Shown: positions 25,468 through 35,021, numbered from the stretch's first letter. The stretch is DNA of 59,494 bases from Ectothiorhodospiraceae bacterium WFHF3C12 (GCA_013519935.1 JACDUA010000021.1:1-59494), one strand, 5' to 3'. The notes: generated by a model from the sequence alone, not told the origin. Program-made: numbers and translations.

Positions 25468-25486
25468 GGAGTGCTGCGCCGCGTGG

Positions 25487-25822
25487 TCAGCCGCGGCCGC
25501 CCCCGGCCAGCCGGTTCACCGATGGCACGCTCTGGCGGGAATCGGCGTCGTCCTCGCCACCGGACCCACCTTCGCTGATGTAACGCGCCACCAGCAGACA
25601 GTCCCATTCGCGGCGCGGAATGCCGGCCTCGGCCAGTGACTGTGCACCCACTTCCACGTGCGCGCCCTGATCCGGCTCGCCGTCGCGCACCAGCACCAGC
25701 GCCGGAACCAGCACCTTGACCATGTCGCCGAGCAGGCCCGCCTGATGACGCCGTAGCTCGAGAATCGCGTATTGATCGCGGCGCTTGTGGAGCGCCTCCA
25801 CCCGTCCGACTAGCTGAAACAT
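25487..25822 (-). CDS. hypothetical protein
   Basis: This 111-residue protein starts at ATG 25822, which has GGGAG 8 bases upstream (GGGAGAGCAAGCGC). Sequence: an N-terminal beta/alpha-like part (VGRVEALHKRRDQYAILELRRHQAG) then VKVLVPALVLVRDG, an acidic middle, and a disordered tail rich in Gly, Asp and Arg. It is convergent with the Crp/Fnr gene, whose stop is 20 bases away. I do not recognise the family. Confidence 0.5.
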   Translation of the reverse strand: MFQLVGRVEALHKRRDQYAILELRRHQAGLLGDMVKVLVPALVLVRDGEPDQGAHVEVGAQSLAEAGIPRREWDCLLVARYISEGGSGGEDDADSRQSVPSVNRLAGGGRG

Positions 25823-25960
25823 GCGCTTGCTCTCCCTGAATCCGAGGCCGGAGGCCATCCCTGTCACTCGGAAGCCTGCCAAAAGAAGCAGACGAAAACT
25901 GTGATAATCGTCAAGCCGCGATGCTTCTCACCAGGTGGCCGGGTCGGATGGGAGAGACCG

Positions 25961-26422
25961 CTAACCCGTGGCGGCCCGCGACTGCCCGGCGACGACGATC
26001 TCCGGCTCCAGGTCCACGCGCGCGTTCAGTGAATTGGTGATCAGGCAATGCCGCTTGGCCTTGTCCAGGCATTTCTCCGCCCGCTCCCGGTCCTCGTCGG
26101 CGGCGAGCGTGAGCCGCGGCCGGACCGAAAAGGCCACGAACCGCGTCACGCGCTCGTCGTCACGGTCCAGAACCGCGTCGACGTCGCAGCGCAGCCCGGC
26201 CCACTCAAGCCGGCTGGCGCGGGCCACGGCCCTGAAGGACAACACGAAGCAGTCGGCAACCGAGGCGACCAGCAGGTGCTCGGGCGACCACTCGCCTTCC
26301 GGGCCGCCGAACTCCGGCGGCGGTGCCGTATCCAGCCCGATCCGGTCGCCGGCGGTGACGCGCACGGTGCCCTCGGCGGCGCCATCGGCCGCGGCACTGT
26401 AATGATGGGGAAATGACTGCAT
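25961..26422 (-). CDS. OsmC family peroxiredoxin-like protein
   Basis: This 153-residue protein matches OsmC/Ohr: GEWSPEHLLVASVADCFVLSF (Glu48, reactive Cys58) and EKCLDKAKRHCLITNSLNARVDLEPEI (resolving Cys126). It has the typical size. The family reduces organic hydroperoxides or reacts with sulfide-derived species through the cysteine pair. The ATG at 26422 follows CTGGAGCCAAT. A CsoR/CstR-like operator sits about 40-50 bases upstream (26457-26472), which hints at a sulfide- or metal-linked role. Confidence 0.9.
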   Translation of the reverse strand: MQSFPHHYSAAADGAAEGTVRVTAGDRIGLDTAPPPEFGGPEGEWSPEHLLVASVADCFVLSFRAVARASRLEWAGLRCDVDAVLDRDDERVTRFVAFSVRPRLTLAADEDRERAEKCLDKAKRHCLITNSLNARVDLEPEIVVAGQSRAATG

Positions 26423-26456
26423 ATTGGCTCCAGATCCTCGCGTGTTGTCCGTGCCA

Positions 26457-26472
26457 TATACCCTACGGGGTA
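26457..26472 (-). promoter_or_regulatory. candidate CsoR/CstR-family operator upstream of osmC
   Basis: The minus strand reads TACCCCGTAGGGTATA, a nearly palindromic G/C tract flanked by T/A, the pattern bound by the tetrameric CsoR/CstR/FrmR repressors. It lies 37-50 bases upstream of the OsmC start, where a repressor would overlap the promoter. No CsoR-like gene is in the window, so the regulator would act in trans. Confidence 0.4.
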
Positions 26473-26540
26473 ATGGCCACCCGGGTACTTGATCCAGGTC
26501 AGGACGCGCCGGCATCAACGCGCGCCCGCCAAGGCCGGCC

Positions 26541-26981
26541 TCATCCGCAGCAGGACGCCTCACCCTGGCCCTGGCGGGCTTCGTCGCCGGCACAGCAATT
26601 CGCCGGGGCGTGATACACGGCCGCCTCGCCCATGGTCCGGAAGCCCTCCCAGGCCAGACCGTCCGGATCCTCGGACCAGTGCTTGTCAGAATGGGCATAG
26701 CAGCAGACCGCGTCGTTCTCTGGGCGATTCGCCGTGCTCGCCGCCACCGCCCGCTCGCGAAAGGCGTCCAGATCGTCCTCGTCGTCGAACTGGAAACCCA
26801 GGTGATCGACGCCCGTCCCGGCGCCCCGGGTGGAGATCGCGAAATTCACCGCCGGATCGTCCAGCATCCACTTCGCGTAGTCCGGTTTGGTCACGCTCGG
26901 CGCCTGGCCGAATAGCGCGGTGTAAAACGCGACCGAGCGATCGAGGTCGCGAACACTGTTATGCACGTGCAATCGCTTCAT
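26541..26981 (-). CDS. arsI: ArsI-like C-As lyase / CadI family glyoxalase-fold protein
   Basis: This 146-residue protein is a vicinal-oxygen-chelate protein starting MKRLHVHNSVRDLDRSVAFY. Metal ligands of the ArsI family are visible (His5, His60 in VDHLGF, Glu112 in WEGF), and the substrate-binding vicinal pair is Cys93-Cys94 (AVCCYAHSDKHW). The C-terminus has further CC pairs (NCCAG, SCCG). ArsI cleaves the C-As bond of trivalent methylarsenicals. The ATG overlaps the ArsR stop by four bases, so arsR-arsI is one operon. The start fits the family N-terminus. Confidence 0.92.
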   Translation of the reverse strand: MKRLHVHNSVRDLDRSVAFYTALFGQAPSVTKPDYAKWMLDDPAVNFAISTRGAGTGVDHLGFQFDDEDDLDAFRERAVAASTANRPENDAVCCYAHSDKHWSEDPDGLAWEGFRTMGEAAVYHAPANCCAGDEARQGQGEASCCG

Positions 26982-27316
26982 GATGCTTCTCCCTCTGTGA
27001 TGGCGCATTCGCCGCCGGGCGCCGCGGCGCCTTCACCGCGGCAGCAGTTCTCGGTCAGGTAACCGATGAGCTCGTTCATGGCCTGGTAGCGGGCACGGCA
27101 GCGAATCCGCCGACCCTCCCGGCAGGTGTCGACCAGCCCCGCCGCCTGCAGCTCCTTGAGATGGAAGGACAGGGTGGCGGGCGCCGCCGCCACCGCCTCG
27201 CGTATCTCGCCGACGCTGGCGCCGCCCGGTCCCGCCTCGACCAGATAGCGGAATACCGAGAGCCGCAGGGGCTGTGCGAGAGCCGCCAGTCTGGCAACTG
27301 CTGAATTCATTTCCAT
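26978..27316 (-). CDS. arsR: ArsR/SmtB family repressor, C-terminal Cys-pair type
   Basis: This 112-residue protein is a winged helix-turn-helix: RLSVFRYLVEAGPGGASVGEIREA, then the recognition helix ATLSFHLKELQAAGLV. The alpha-3 CxC As-binding motif of E. coli ArsR is absent; instead Cys91-Cys92 and Cys104 sit at the C-terminus, like the Acidithiobacillus-type ArsR. It should repress arsR-arsI and release on arsenite or methylarsenite. The start could be 27316 or 27310 (MEM). Confidence 0.92.
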   Translation of the reverse strand: MEMNSAVARLAALAQPLRLSVFRYLVEAGPGGASVGEIREAVAAAPATLSFHLKELQAAGLVDTCREGRRIRCRARYQAMNELIGYLTENCCRGEGAAAPGGECAITEGEAS

Positions 27317-27342
27317 ATTTCTAGAATACTCGAATTAAAGGC
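27317..27342 (-). promoter_or_regulatory. candidate ArsR operator
   Basis: The 8-base palindrome TTCTAGAA (27319-27326) lies immediately upstream of the ArsR start, in an AT-rich island (CTTTAATTCGAGTATTC on the minus strand). ArsR/SmtB sites are imperfect AT-rich palindromes near the start, so this is a reasonable autoregulatory site, but the match is short. Confidence 0.4.
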
Positions 27343-27381
27343 CGCGTCAAGCGGCAACGAACACATGTGACTAAGCGTGGC

Positions 27382-27399
27382 TGTATCGTCAGTGATACA
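27382..27399. promoter_or_regulatory. palindromic operator TGTATC-N6-GATACA upstream of qsdR-like gene
   Basis: Positions 27382-27387 and 27394-27399 are exact inverted repeats around GTCAGT. It lies 156 bases before the QsdR-like start and 60-80 bases upstream of the candidate -10, a typical size and symmetry for TetR-family dimers or another helix-turn-helix regulator. Confidence 0.4.
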
Positions 27400-27437
27400 T
27401 TATTCGGCAATCAACGCTGGTCGCGACGTCGTCCATG

Positions 27438-27465
27438 CTGGACACGCTCTGAATAACTGTATAAT
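27438..27465 (+). promoter_or_regulatory. candidate sigma-70 promoter of the QsdR-like gene
   Basis: A TATAAT at 27460-27465 is preceded by TG (extended -10) and, 16 bases upstream, by CTGGAC as a weak -35. The start would be near 27472, leaving an 80-base leader before ATG 27555. Confidence 0.45.
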
Positions 27466-27554
27466 TGACGCACGGGGGCGGTCGGAAATGCCCGACGCCC
27501 GCCCCGGGCCAGCCCGACAGCGGATCCACATCCGCCTCAGCAAGGGGGAATTCC

Positions 27555-28178
27555 ATGGCGAGCCGTCTTACGCCGCTATCCGTAGCCCTGAACGAAGACG
27601 GCAAGGAAGCCCGTCCCACGCCCCTGACCGCCTTCCGGGAAGCCCGGCGGTGGTGGCTGAAAGGCAAGCGCCTGAATCTCTCGGCCCTGGCCGAGGAACT
27701 GGGCGTGGGCCGCGCCACGCTCATGCGCTGGGTAGGCAACAAGGAGCTGCTGCTCGGCGAGATCATCTGGTCGCTCTACAAGCAGCTCTTCGACGAAGCC
27801 GTTGCCCGGGCGGACCAGGACCCCAACCTGAAGGGGGTCGATTATCTGGCCAGCATCTACTACGAGCTCAACGTGGAGATCATGCAGGCCGAGCCTCTGC
27901 GCCGGTTTCTGCAGGAGGACCCCCGCTTCGGGCTACAGGTGCTCACGTCCAACGTCAACCCGCTTCAGCAGCGGCTGGTGGACACCTGGCGGGACCTGCT
28001 GGATCAGCAGGTGGCCGCGGGGCACATCAAACCGCAGATGAAGACGGACGACCTTGCCTATTTCATCATTCGCATCGGCGAGGGCACGGTCTACAGCGAC
28101 TTCATCTGCGACCGCCATCCCGACCCGGCGGCCGCCAACACGGCATTCCGGCTGCTGCTCACTGGCAAGGCCTCGTAA
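27555..28178 (+). CDS. TetR/QsdR-like transcriptional regulator
   Basis: This 207-residue protein has a TetR-type helix-turn-helix at about 22-65 (LTAFREARRWWLKGKRLNLSALAEELGVGRATLMRWVGNKELLLGE). A helical ligand domain like the QsdR family follows (RRFLQEDPRFGLQVLTSN). It probably represses a nearby or distant catabolic or efflux gene. The start at 27555 has GGGGGAA upstream; the frame reaches back to 27465 but starts at a poor context. It stands alone. Confidence 0.85.
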   Translation: MASRLTPLSVALNEDGKEARPTPLTAFREARRWWLKGKRLNLSALAEELGVGRATLMRWVGNKELLLGEIIWSLYKQLFDEAVARADQDPNLKGVDYLASIYYELNVEIMQAEPLRRFLQEDPRFGLQVLTSNVNPLQQRLVDTWRDLLDQQVAAGHIKPQMKTDDLAYFIIRIGEGTVYSDFICDRHPDPAAANTAFRLLLTGKAS

Positions 28179-28223
28179 GCCATCCCGGCGGGACCGGCCG
28201 CCCGTCGTCTCCCCCCGGAAGGA

Positions 28224-29399
28224 TCAGGCGGCGCGAACCTGGTTGCGGCCGGTGCGCTTGCCCTCGTAGAGCGCCTCGTCCGCGCGCAGCACCAGATCAT
28301 TGATGCTCCGGTCGCCCTCGGCGAGCTGCGTCACGCCGAAAGTGGCAGTGAGGCGAAACCGCTGCTGACTGGCCACCACATCCGTGCGCTCAAGCTGCAC
28401 CCGCAGCCGTTCGGCGACATGGGCCGCCGCGGCCGCCGTCGTCTCCGGGAGTATCACGACGAACTCCTCGCCACCGAGGCGCCCCAGGATGTCGCTCTCG
28501 CGCAGCTCCGCCCTGCAGATGTCCGCGGTCAGCACCAGCGCGGCATCGCCGGCATTGTGACCATAGGTGTCGTTGACATGCTTGAAGTGGTCGAGATCCA
28601 GGACGCAGATGGCGAGCGGCCGGTCGTGCCGACGTGCCCGATGCACCTCCTGCTCGAAGCGCCGTTCGTACTCCCGGCGATTGCAGGCCCCGGTGAGGGG
28701 GTCGGTGGCGGCCTGGCGCTGAAGCTCCTTTTCCAGCGCCCGGCGCTGCTCGATCTCCGCCTGGGCGCGTTCCAGGGCCGCGAACTCCCGGCGCCGAACC
28801 GCCTCGAAGCGGTAGGCCGCGAACAGCCCCGAGACGACCGGCACCATCAGGATCAACGCGAGAACCGTCATACCCGACCAGGTCGTATCGGGCGTGACCG
28901 CCGCCACGCTCAACAGCGTACCGGCCATGGCATAGACCGCCACGCCCGCCGATAGCACGAGCCGGTTCGGCAACAGCACGAACAGGCCGATGATCATGAC
29001 CATGGTCAGGCCGACGATCCAGGGAATGTCTTCCGCCGGCGTGACGAAATAGAACAGGAAGAACAGCGTGAAGCCCAGCGCCTCCAACGGCGTAACCACC
29101 ACGCCGGCCGTGGCAAGCCTCGGCCGGCGGCTGACCAGGGCGCCGCCGAGCGCGATAAGCCCGGCGAGAATCCCCCGTACCACCAGCGCCTCCACGAAGG
29201 TCTCGCTCAGACCGAACTGATAGAGATCGGTTAGGGCGAAGGCCATCCAGAGGCTGGCCCAGATCAAGAGCGCGTTGCGCAGGTACCGGGCGACGGTGGG
29301 CTCGACATACTGGCGATAGCGCCGCTCGGTCAGGGGGTCGATGAACTCGGCGGTCCACAGCGACAGCTGATAGCGCGGATTGATCTCTGTCTCTGCCAT
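28224..29399 (-). CDS. membrane-bound diguanylate cyclase
   Basis: This 391-residue protein has about six transmembrane helices (residues about 25-190) and a short coiled linker. The C-terminal GGDEF domain (about 220-385) has DPLTGACNRREYE, DLDHFKHVNDTYGHNAGDAAL and an intact active site GGEEF. A functional cyclase making c-di-GMP is expected. No RxxD inhibitory site is obvious. An ATG at 29441 is an alternative start (14 more residues). Confidence 0.92.
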   Translation of the reverse strand: MAETEINPRYQLSLWTAEFIDPLTERRYRQYVEPTVARYLRNALLIWASLWMAFALTDLYQFGLSETFVEALVVRGILAGLIALGGALVSRRPRLATAGVVVTPLEALGFTLFFLFYFVTPAEDIPWIVGLTMVMIIGLFVLLPNRLVLSAGVAVYAMAGTLLSVAAVTPDTTWSGMTVLALILMVPVVSGLFAAYRFEAVRRREFAALERAQAEIEQRRALEKELQRQAATDPLTGACNRREYERRFEQEVHRARRHDRPLAICVLDLDHFKHVNDTYGHNAGDAALVLTADICRAELRESDILGRLGGEEFVVILPETTAAAAAHVAERLRVQLERTDVVASQQRFRLTATFGVTQLAEGDRSINDLVLRADEALYEGKRTGRNQVRAA

Positions 29400-29709
29400 G
29401 TTCCTCTCGATCGGCGGCTGATCGGAATGCGCCGGATCCATGGCCTGGCTGCGTGATTCTTATTTCTCAGATTGTGACGCACGGACGCGCGAGATACGCG
29501 AAGGCCATCACAAAACGTCAGGCGCGCACCGTTTTGGGGCGCTCCGTGACCAGGCCCGGAGCAGCCGCGATGCTGGACTGTCTCGGCGCTCCCGCCCATG
29601 CCAGGTAGAATGGCGGGCCTTCGGGGAGCTGGAGCGGCGCGTGCGCCGGCGCCGGGGACTCGCGCTCCCGCCTGCCCGAGCAATCCGATAGACGCGGAGA
29701 ACCCACGCC

Positions 29710-31269
29710 ATGAGCCTCGCCGAACTGATCCAACAGCCCTTCGCCAGCGTACCGGAGCTGATCCGGGCGGCCGCCGCCGAGCACCCGGAAGCCATCGCGC
29801 TGATCCAGGACGATGAGCGCGTCACCTACCGCGACCTGGATGGTTGGATGGACCGGATCGCCGCCACGCTGCAGCGTGACGGCCTGCGGCCGAAGGACGT
29901 CATCGCCATCTGCGCCGGCACCTCGCCGGCATACGCGGCGGTCTACCTCGGGGCGCTCCGCGCCGGGGTCACCGTGGCGCCGCTGGCGCCCTCCGCCACT
30001 GCCGAAAGCCTGGCCACGATGATCGACGACGCCTCGGCGGCGCTGCTCTTCGTGGACGAAGCGATGGCGGAGAAGCTCGCGGGCGTCCGGGAGCGCATCG
30101 GCGCCGGCTGGATCACCCTGGATGGCAGCAACGCCGGCCGTGCGCTCGACGACTGGCTGCTGCCCGAGGGCGCCGGCCCCGAGCCGGTGGAGATCCAGCC
30201 CGAGTGGCCGTTCAACATCATTTACTCCTCGGGCACCACCGGCACACCCAAGGGCATCGTCCAGCCGCACCAGATGCGCTTCGGCCACGTGCGCCGCGGG
30301 GCAACGCCGCTTTACGGCATCGGCCCGGGTGCCGTCACGCTGATCTCCACGCCGCTGTACTCCAACACCACGCTGGTGCCGTTCTTCCAGACGATCTGCC
30401 TGGGCGGCACCGCGCTCATGATGGCCCGGTTCGACGCCCGCCGTTACCTGGAGCTGGCCGAGCGGCATCGCGTCACCCACACGATTCTGGTGCCCGTGCA
30501 GTACCAGCGCATCATGGCCGTGCCGGATTTCGACGATTTCGACCTCTCGAGCTTCCGGCTCAAGCTCAGCACCAGCGCGCCCTTCCCGGCGGAGCTCATG
30601 CGGGATGTCCTGGCGCGCTGGCCAGGCGGGCTGATCGACGTCTACGGCATGACCGAGGGCGGGGGCACGATGATGCTGCTGGCCCACGAGCATCCGGACA
30701 AGCTGCACACCGTGGGCCAGCCGTCGGAAGGCCACGACGTCCGCCTGATCGACGATGACGGCAACGAAGTCGGCCCGGGCGGGATGGGCGAGGTGGTGGG
30801 CCATTCCCCGGCCACCATGATCGGCTATCACAATCAGCCGGAGAAAACCGCCGAGACCGAGTGGTACTCACCGGAGGGCAAGCGCTTCATCCGCACGGGC
30901 GACGTGGGCCGCTTCGATGAAGACGGCTTCCTGGTGCTGATGGACCGCAAGAAAGACATGATCATCAGCGGCGGCTTCAACGTTTACCCCTCGGATATCG
31001 AGGCGGTGCTGCGCGACCACCCGGCGATCGCCGACGTGGCCGTGGTCGGCGTGGCCAGCGAGCGCTGGGGCGAGACGCCCGTGGCCTTCGTGGTCCCGGC
31101 CGCCGGCGCCGACGCCCGGCCCGCCGACATCATGAGCTGGGCGAATGAACGGCTGGGCAAGACCCAGCGCCTGGCGGCGGTGGAGCTGGTGGAGGAGCTG
31201 CCCCGCAGCGCCATCGGCAAGGTCCTCAAGCGCGAGCTGCGCGACGGCTATACCGGCCAGCCGGCCTGA
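29710..31269 (+). CDS. class I adenylate-forming enzyme, acyl-CoA ligase
   Basis: This 519-residue protein has the P-loop motif IIYSSGTTGTPKGI, the A5 motif YGMTEGGG, the A7 motif RTGDVGRFDEDGF, and the C-terminal hinge and catalytic Lys in SAIGKVLKREL. It activates a carboxylate to the acyl-AMP and then CoA thioester. It is close to the long- and medium-chain or aryl-CoA ligases of size 510-550; the substrate is unclear. The gene stands alone between a divergent cyclase and a convergent exporter. The start at 29710 begins MSLAELIQQPF, preceded by a GGAGAACCC sequence. Confidence 0.9.
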   Translation: MSLAELIQQPFASVPELIRAAAAEHPEAIALIQDDERVTYRDLDGWMDRIAATLQRDGLRPKDVIAICAGTSPAYAAVYLGALRAGVTVAPLAPSATAESLATMIDDASAALLFVDEAMAEKLAGVRERIGAGWITLDGSNAGRALDDWLLPEGAGPEPVEIQPEWPFNIIYSSGTTGTPKGIVQPHQMRFGHVRRGATPLYGIGPGAVTLISTPLYSNTTLVPFFQTICLGGTALMMARFDARRYLELAERHRVTHTILVPVQYQRIMAVPDFDDFDLSSFRLKLSTSAPFPAELMRDVLARWPGGLIDVYGMTEGGGTMMLLAHEHPDKLHTVGQPSEGHDVRLIDDDGNEVGPGGMGEVVGHSPATMIGYHNQPEKTAETEWYSPEGKRFIRTGDVGRFDEDGFLVLMDRKKDMIISGGFNVYPSDIEAVLRDHPAIADVAVVGVASERWGETPVAFVVPAAGADARPADIMSWANERLGKTQRLAAVELVEELPRSAIGKVLKRELRDGYTGQPA

Positions 31270-31302
31270 CCGGAGGGACGTGACGGTTCTCCGGGCGCCG
31301 TG

Positions 31303-32208
31303 TCAGCGGCGCTCGGCGAGGGCGATGAAGCAGCCACTGCCGATGATCAGCGCGATGCCGGACCAGGTCCAGGGATCGGGGAAGTCGCCGAAGGCGACCC
31401 AGCCCAGGGCCGTTGCGGCGACGATCTCCACGTAGTTCACCGGCGCGAGCACCGGTGCGGCGGCGTGCTCAAAGGCGCGGATGATCAGGAAATGCGCCAG
31501 CGCGCCGAATCCGCCCATGGCCGCCATCAGCACCCAGCCGGCGGCATCCGGCATCGTCCAGAAAGCCGGCACCATCACGCTCAGCACCACCACGCCGAAC
31601 ACGGCGGTGTAGAGCGGCGTGATGACCGGGCGGCCGCTGCCCGACAGGCGCCGCGTGGCCAGCTGATAGCTGCCATAGAAGAAGCCCGCGCCGAGCCCCA
31701 GCACCGAGGCCCAGTGGAAAACGCCCAGCCCGGGCCGGATCACCACCAGGGCGCCGGCGAACCCCAGCGCCACCGCCACCCAGCGCCGCCCGCCCACGTG
31801 CTCGCCGAGCACCAGTGGCGCCAGCGCCGTGCTCACCACGGGCGATATGAAGGCGAGCGCCAGCACGTCCGCCAACGGCAGATACGACACCGCCCCGAAG
31901 TAACACAGCGTGGTCCCCAGCAGGAGGGCGCTGCGCAGCAGCTGCAGCCCCCACTGGCGCGGGATCAGCTCCGCCGGACGCAGGCGCCCGGCGAGCAGGA
32001 GCGAAAGCAGCAGTAGATGGAACAGATAGCGTGCCCAGGTGACCTGGACGACGTGATACTCGCTGCTCAGGTACTTCGCCAGCCCGTCCATCAGCGGCAG
32101 CGTGCTCACGCCCAGGGCCATGAGCGCCACCCCGGCGAGGGGACGGACCGCCGGGCCGCTCGCGCCGGAGCTCGCGCTCGCTCCCGTTGCCGCTTCGCCG
32201 TCTGCCAT
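31303..32208 (-). CDS. EamA/DMT family transporter
   Basis: This 301-residue protein has ten predicted transmembrane helices in two EamA repeats (about 25-155 and 165-300). Characteristic sequences are SVGTTLC-like LLLGTTLCYFGAVSYLPLADVLALAFISPV and the second-repeat end WSGIALIIGSGCFIALAE. The N-terminus is an Ala/Ser-rich cytoplasmic tail. It probably exports metabolites; the substrate is unknown. It is convergent with the acyl-CoA ligase. Confidence 0.9.
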   Translation of the reverse strand: MADGEAATGASASSGASGPAVRPLAGVALMALGVSTLPLMDGLAKYLSSEYHVVQVTWARYLFHLLLLSLLLAGRLRPAELIPRQWGLQLLRSALLLGTTLCYFGAVSYLPLADVLALAFISPVVSTALAPLVLGEHVGGRRWVAVALGFAGALVVIRPGLGVFHWASVLGLGAGFFYGSYQLATRRLSGSGRPVITPLYTAVFGVVVLSVMVPAFWTMPDAAGWVLMAAMGGFGALAHFLIIRAFEHAAAPVLAPVNYVEIVAATALGWVAFGDFPDPWTWSGIALIIGSGCFIALAERR

Positions 32209-32304
32209 GTCGTGATACCGCCCCCGAGGTCTCGAGAGCCGACACTCTACAACAGGCGAACCGCATCGGCAGCGGAGCGTGCAAGCCCGCCACGCCGGCG
32301 CGAG

Positions 32305-32610
32305 CTAGTAGAGCATGTGGAGCTTCTCGCCCGCCCGCACCACGCAGGTGCGATTGCGCGCCATGTAGGCCTCGGTGATGACCCAGTCGCGGTTGTCCCG
32401 CTCCCAGACCTGAAGCTTCACGGGCCGCGCCTGACCGCTCTCGAAGCCGCCGGAGGCCACCACCCGGAATCCCGCACGCCCCAGGGCGCGCTCGATGGAC
32501 TTGCCCTCTTCACAGTGCAGCGTCGGCTTGGTGTTGGCGGCCAGCATCTCCGGCAACAGCGTCAGACCCAGCACGCCGGCAACCGCCAGCCCCATCAACT
32601 TGCGTCTCAT
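32305..32610 (-). CDS. small secreted protein of unknown function
   Basis: This 101-residue protein has a signal peptide (RRKLMGLAVAGVLGLTLLPEMLA, cleavage near 24) and a mature part of about 75 residues with two cysteines (LHCEEG and NRTCVV) that may form a disulfide. The start at 32610 begins MRRKLMGLAV. It diverges from the ABC amino-acid operon at 32803. No family recognised. Confidence 0.65.
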   Translation of the reverse strand: MRRKLMGLAVAGVLGLTLLPEMLAANTKPTLHCEEGKSIERALGRAGFRVVASGGFESGQARPVKLQVWERDNRDWVITEAYMARNRTCVVRAGEKLHMLY

Positions 32611-32802
32611 GGCATCGCCCCCGCTCTGGCTCGTGCCTGATACCGACACTAGGCCAGCCGGGCCGTCGGCACAACGGCGTTTCGTCGGCCTGCGCATGAG
32701 GCGGTCGGCGGGCGCGTGGATTTGACACGCCCCGCGCAGTCGGCAAGGGTAGAGAAAGCTTCCTTGCGGCCCCCTGCCGCGCAACCGCGAGAGGATCTGG
32801 CC

Positions 32803-33546
32803 ATGAAGACGCGGATAGTCAGTTTGCTGATGATCCTGGTCCTGGCGTGCGCAGCGCCGTTCTCCTTATCCGCCCAGGACAAGCTCACCATCGCCATTCC
32901 ACCGTCGTTCGTGCCGTTCATGTTCAAGAAGGACGGCGAGTGGACCGGCTTCGAGATCGAGCTCTGGCGCGCCGTGGCCGAGGCGAACGACTGGGAATAC
33001 CAGTTCACCACCATGAACTTCTCCGGCATTCTCACGGCCCTGCAGACCGCCCGCGTGGACGGCGCCATCGCCGCGATCACCATCACCTCCAAGCGCGAGG
33101 AGGTCATGGACTTCTCCCATCCCTACTACGACAGCGGCCTGATGTTGATGGTCCGCGCGAACAACGACAGCGTTGAAGGTCCCGACGACATCGAAGGCAA
33201 GACGCTGGCCGTGACCCAGGGGACCACCGCCGCCGAGTACGCCCCCAAGCTCGACCCGGCGGATATCAAGCGCTTCCCGCGCGCCGAGCAGGCGTACCTG
33301 GAGGTGCGTACCGGCCGGGCCGACGCCGCTCTCCACGACACGCCCAACGTCCAGTACTACATCCGCACGGCAGGTAGCGGCCAGGTCAAGGCCGTCGGTC
33401 CCAACCTGGAAGCCCAGTCCTACGGCATGGCCTTCCCCCAGGGCAGCGACCTGCGCGAGGCGTTCAACATCACGCTGCTGGCCATGATGGAAGACGGCCG
33501 CTACGACAAGCTCTACAAGGAGTGGTTCGGCCAGACGTCGGACTGA
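32803..33546 (+). CDS. polar amino acid ABC transporter substrate-binding protein (GlnH-like)
   Basis: This 247-residue protein has a signal peptide (about 1-24, LLMILVLACAAPFSLSA). The rest is the two-lobed SBP fold: LTIAIPPSFVPFMFKKDGEWTGFEIEL, RVDGAIAAITITSKREEVMDFSHPYYDSG, and EDGRYDKLYKEWFG at the end. It belongs to the glutamine/histidine/arginine group (family 3). The conserved Arg-Asp (SKREEVMDF) binds the ligand amino group. It heads an operon with the permease (69-base gap) and ATPase. Confidence 0.93.
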   Translation: MKTRIVSLLMILVLACAAPFSLSAQDKLTIAIPPSFVPFMFKKDGEWTGFEIELWRAVAEANDWEYQFTTMNFSGILTALQTARVDGAIAAITITSKREEVMDFSHPYYDSGLMLMVRANNDSVEGPDDIEGKTLAVTQGTTAAEYAPKLDPADIKRFPRAEQAYLEVRTGRADAALHDTPNVQYYIRTAGSGQVKAVGPNLEAQSYGMAFPQGSDLREAFNITLLAMMEDGRYDKLYKEWFGQTSD

Positions 33547-33615
33547 CCCCGCCCGACGGGGGCGCCCGCACCCACGCCGGGGCGGGCGCCGACCCGCTAG
33601 CCAGGAGCCCCCGGG

Positions 33616-34283
33616 ATGAACTTCAGCTGGGACGTCATCTGGGCCTCGGTGCCGCAGTTGCTGCAGGGTGCGGAGCTCACGGCCTACATCACGCTGCTGG
33701 GCATCGGCGGCGGCATGGTCATCGGCACCCTGAGCGGGCTCGCTCTGGCGTTCCAGGTGCCGCTGCTGCGCTGGGTGCTGTTCGTCTACGTCTCGGTGAT
33801 CCGCGGCACGCCCATCGTGGTGCAGGCCATGTTCATCTACTTCGCCGTGCCGATGATCGCCCTCGGATTCGGCACCCAGCTCACCTTTTCCGCCTTCACC
33901 GCGGCCTCGGTGTGCCTGGCCCTCAACGCCGGCGCCTACATCACCGAGATCATCCGTGGCGCGGTGCTGTCGGTGAACCGCGGGCTGATCGACGCCGCCC
34001 TGGCCCTGGGACTGTCCCGCCGACAGGTGCTGGCCGACGTGGTCGGCCCCATCGCGTTCCGCCGCTCGGTGCCGCCGCTGGGCAACCAGTTCATCATCAG
34101 CCTCAAGGACTCGGCCCTGTTCATCGTCATTGGCGTGGGCGAGCTGGCCCAGCAGGGTGACCGGCTGGTGGCGGAGACCGGCCGCGCCATCGAGGTCTGG
34201 ACCACGGTCGGCGTGATCTACCTGGCCATGACCTTCACGCTGGCGATGATCATGAAGCTGATCGAGAAGAGGATGCGCATCCT

Positions 34284-34287
<4 letters not shown>
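33616..34287 (+). CDS. polar amino acid ABC transporter permease (GlnP-like)
   Basis: This 223-residue protein has five predicted helices. The EAA loop reads AALALGLSRRQVLADVVGPIAFRRSVPPLGNQF. Motifs of the HisMQ/GlnP family such as TAYITLLGIGGGMVIG and VYVSVIRGTPIVVQ are present. A single permease gene suggests a homodimeric channel. The stop overlaps the next start (GTGA). Confidence 0.93.
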
Positions 34288-35015
<728 letters not shown>

Positions 35016-35021
35016 AGACGC

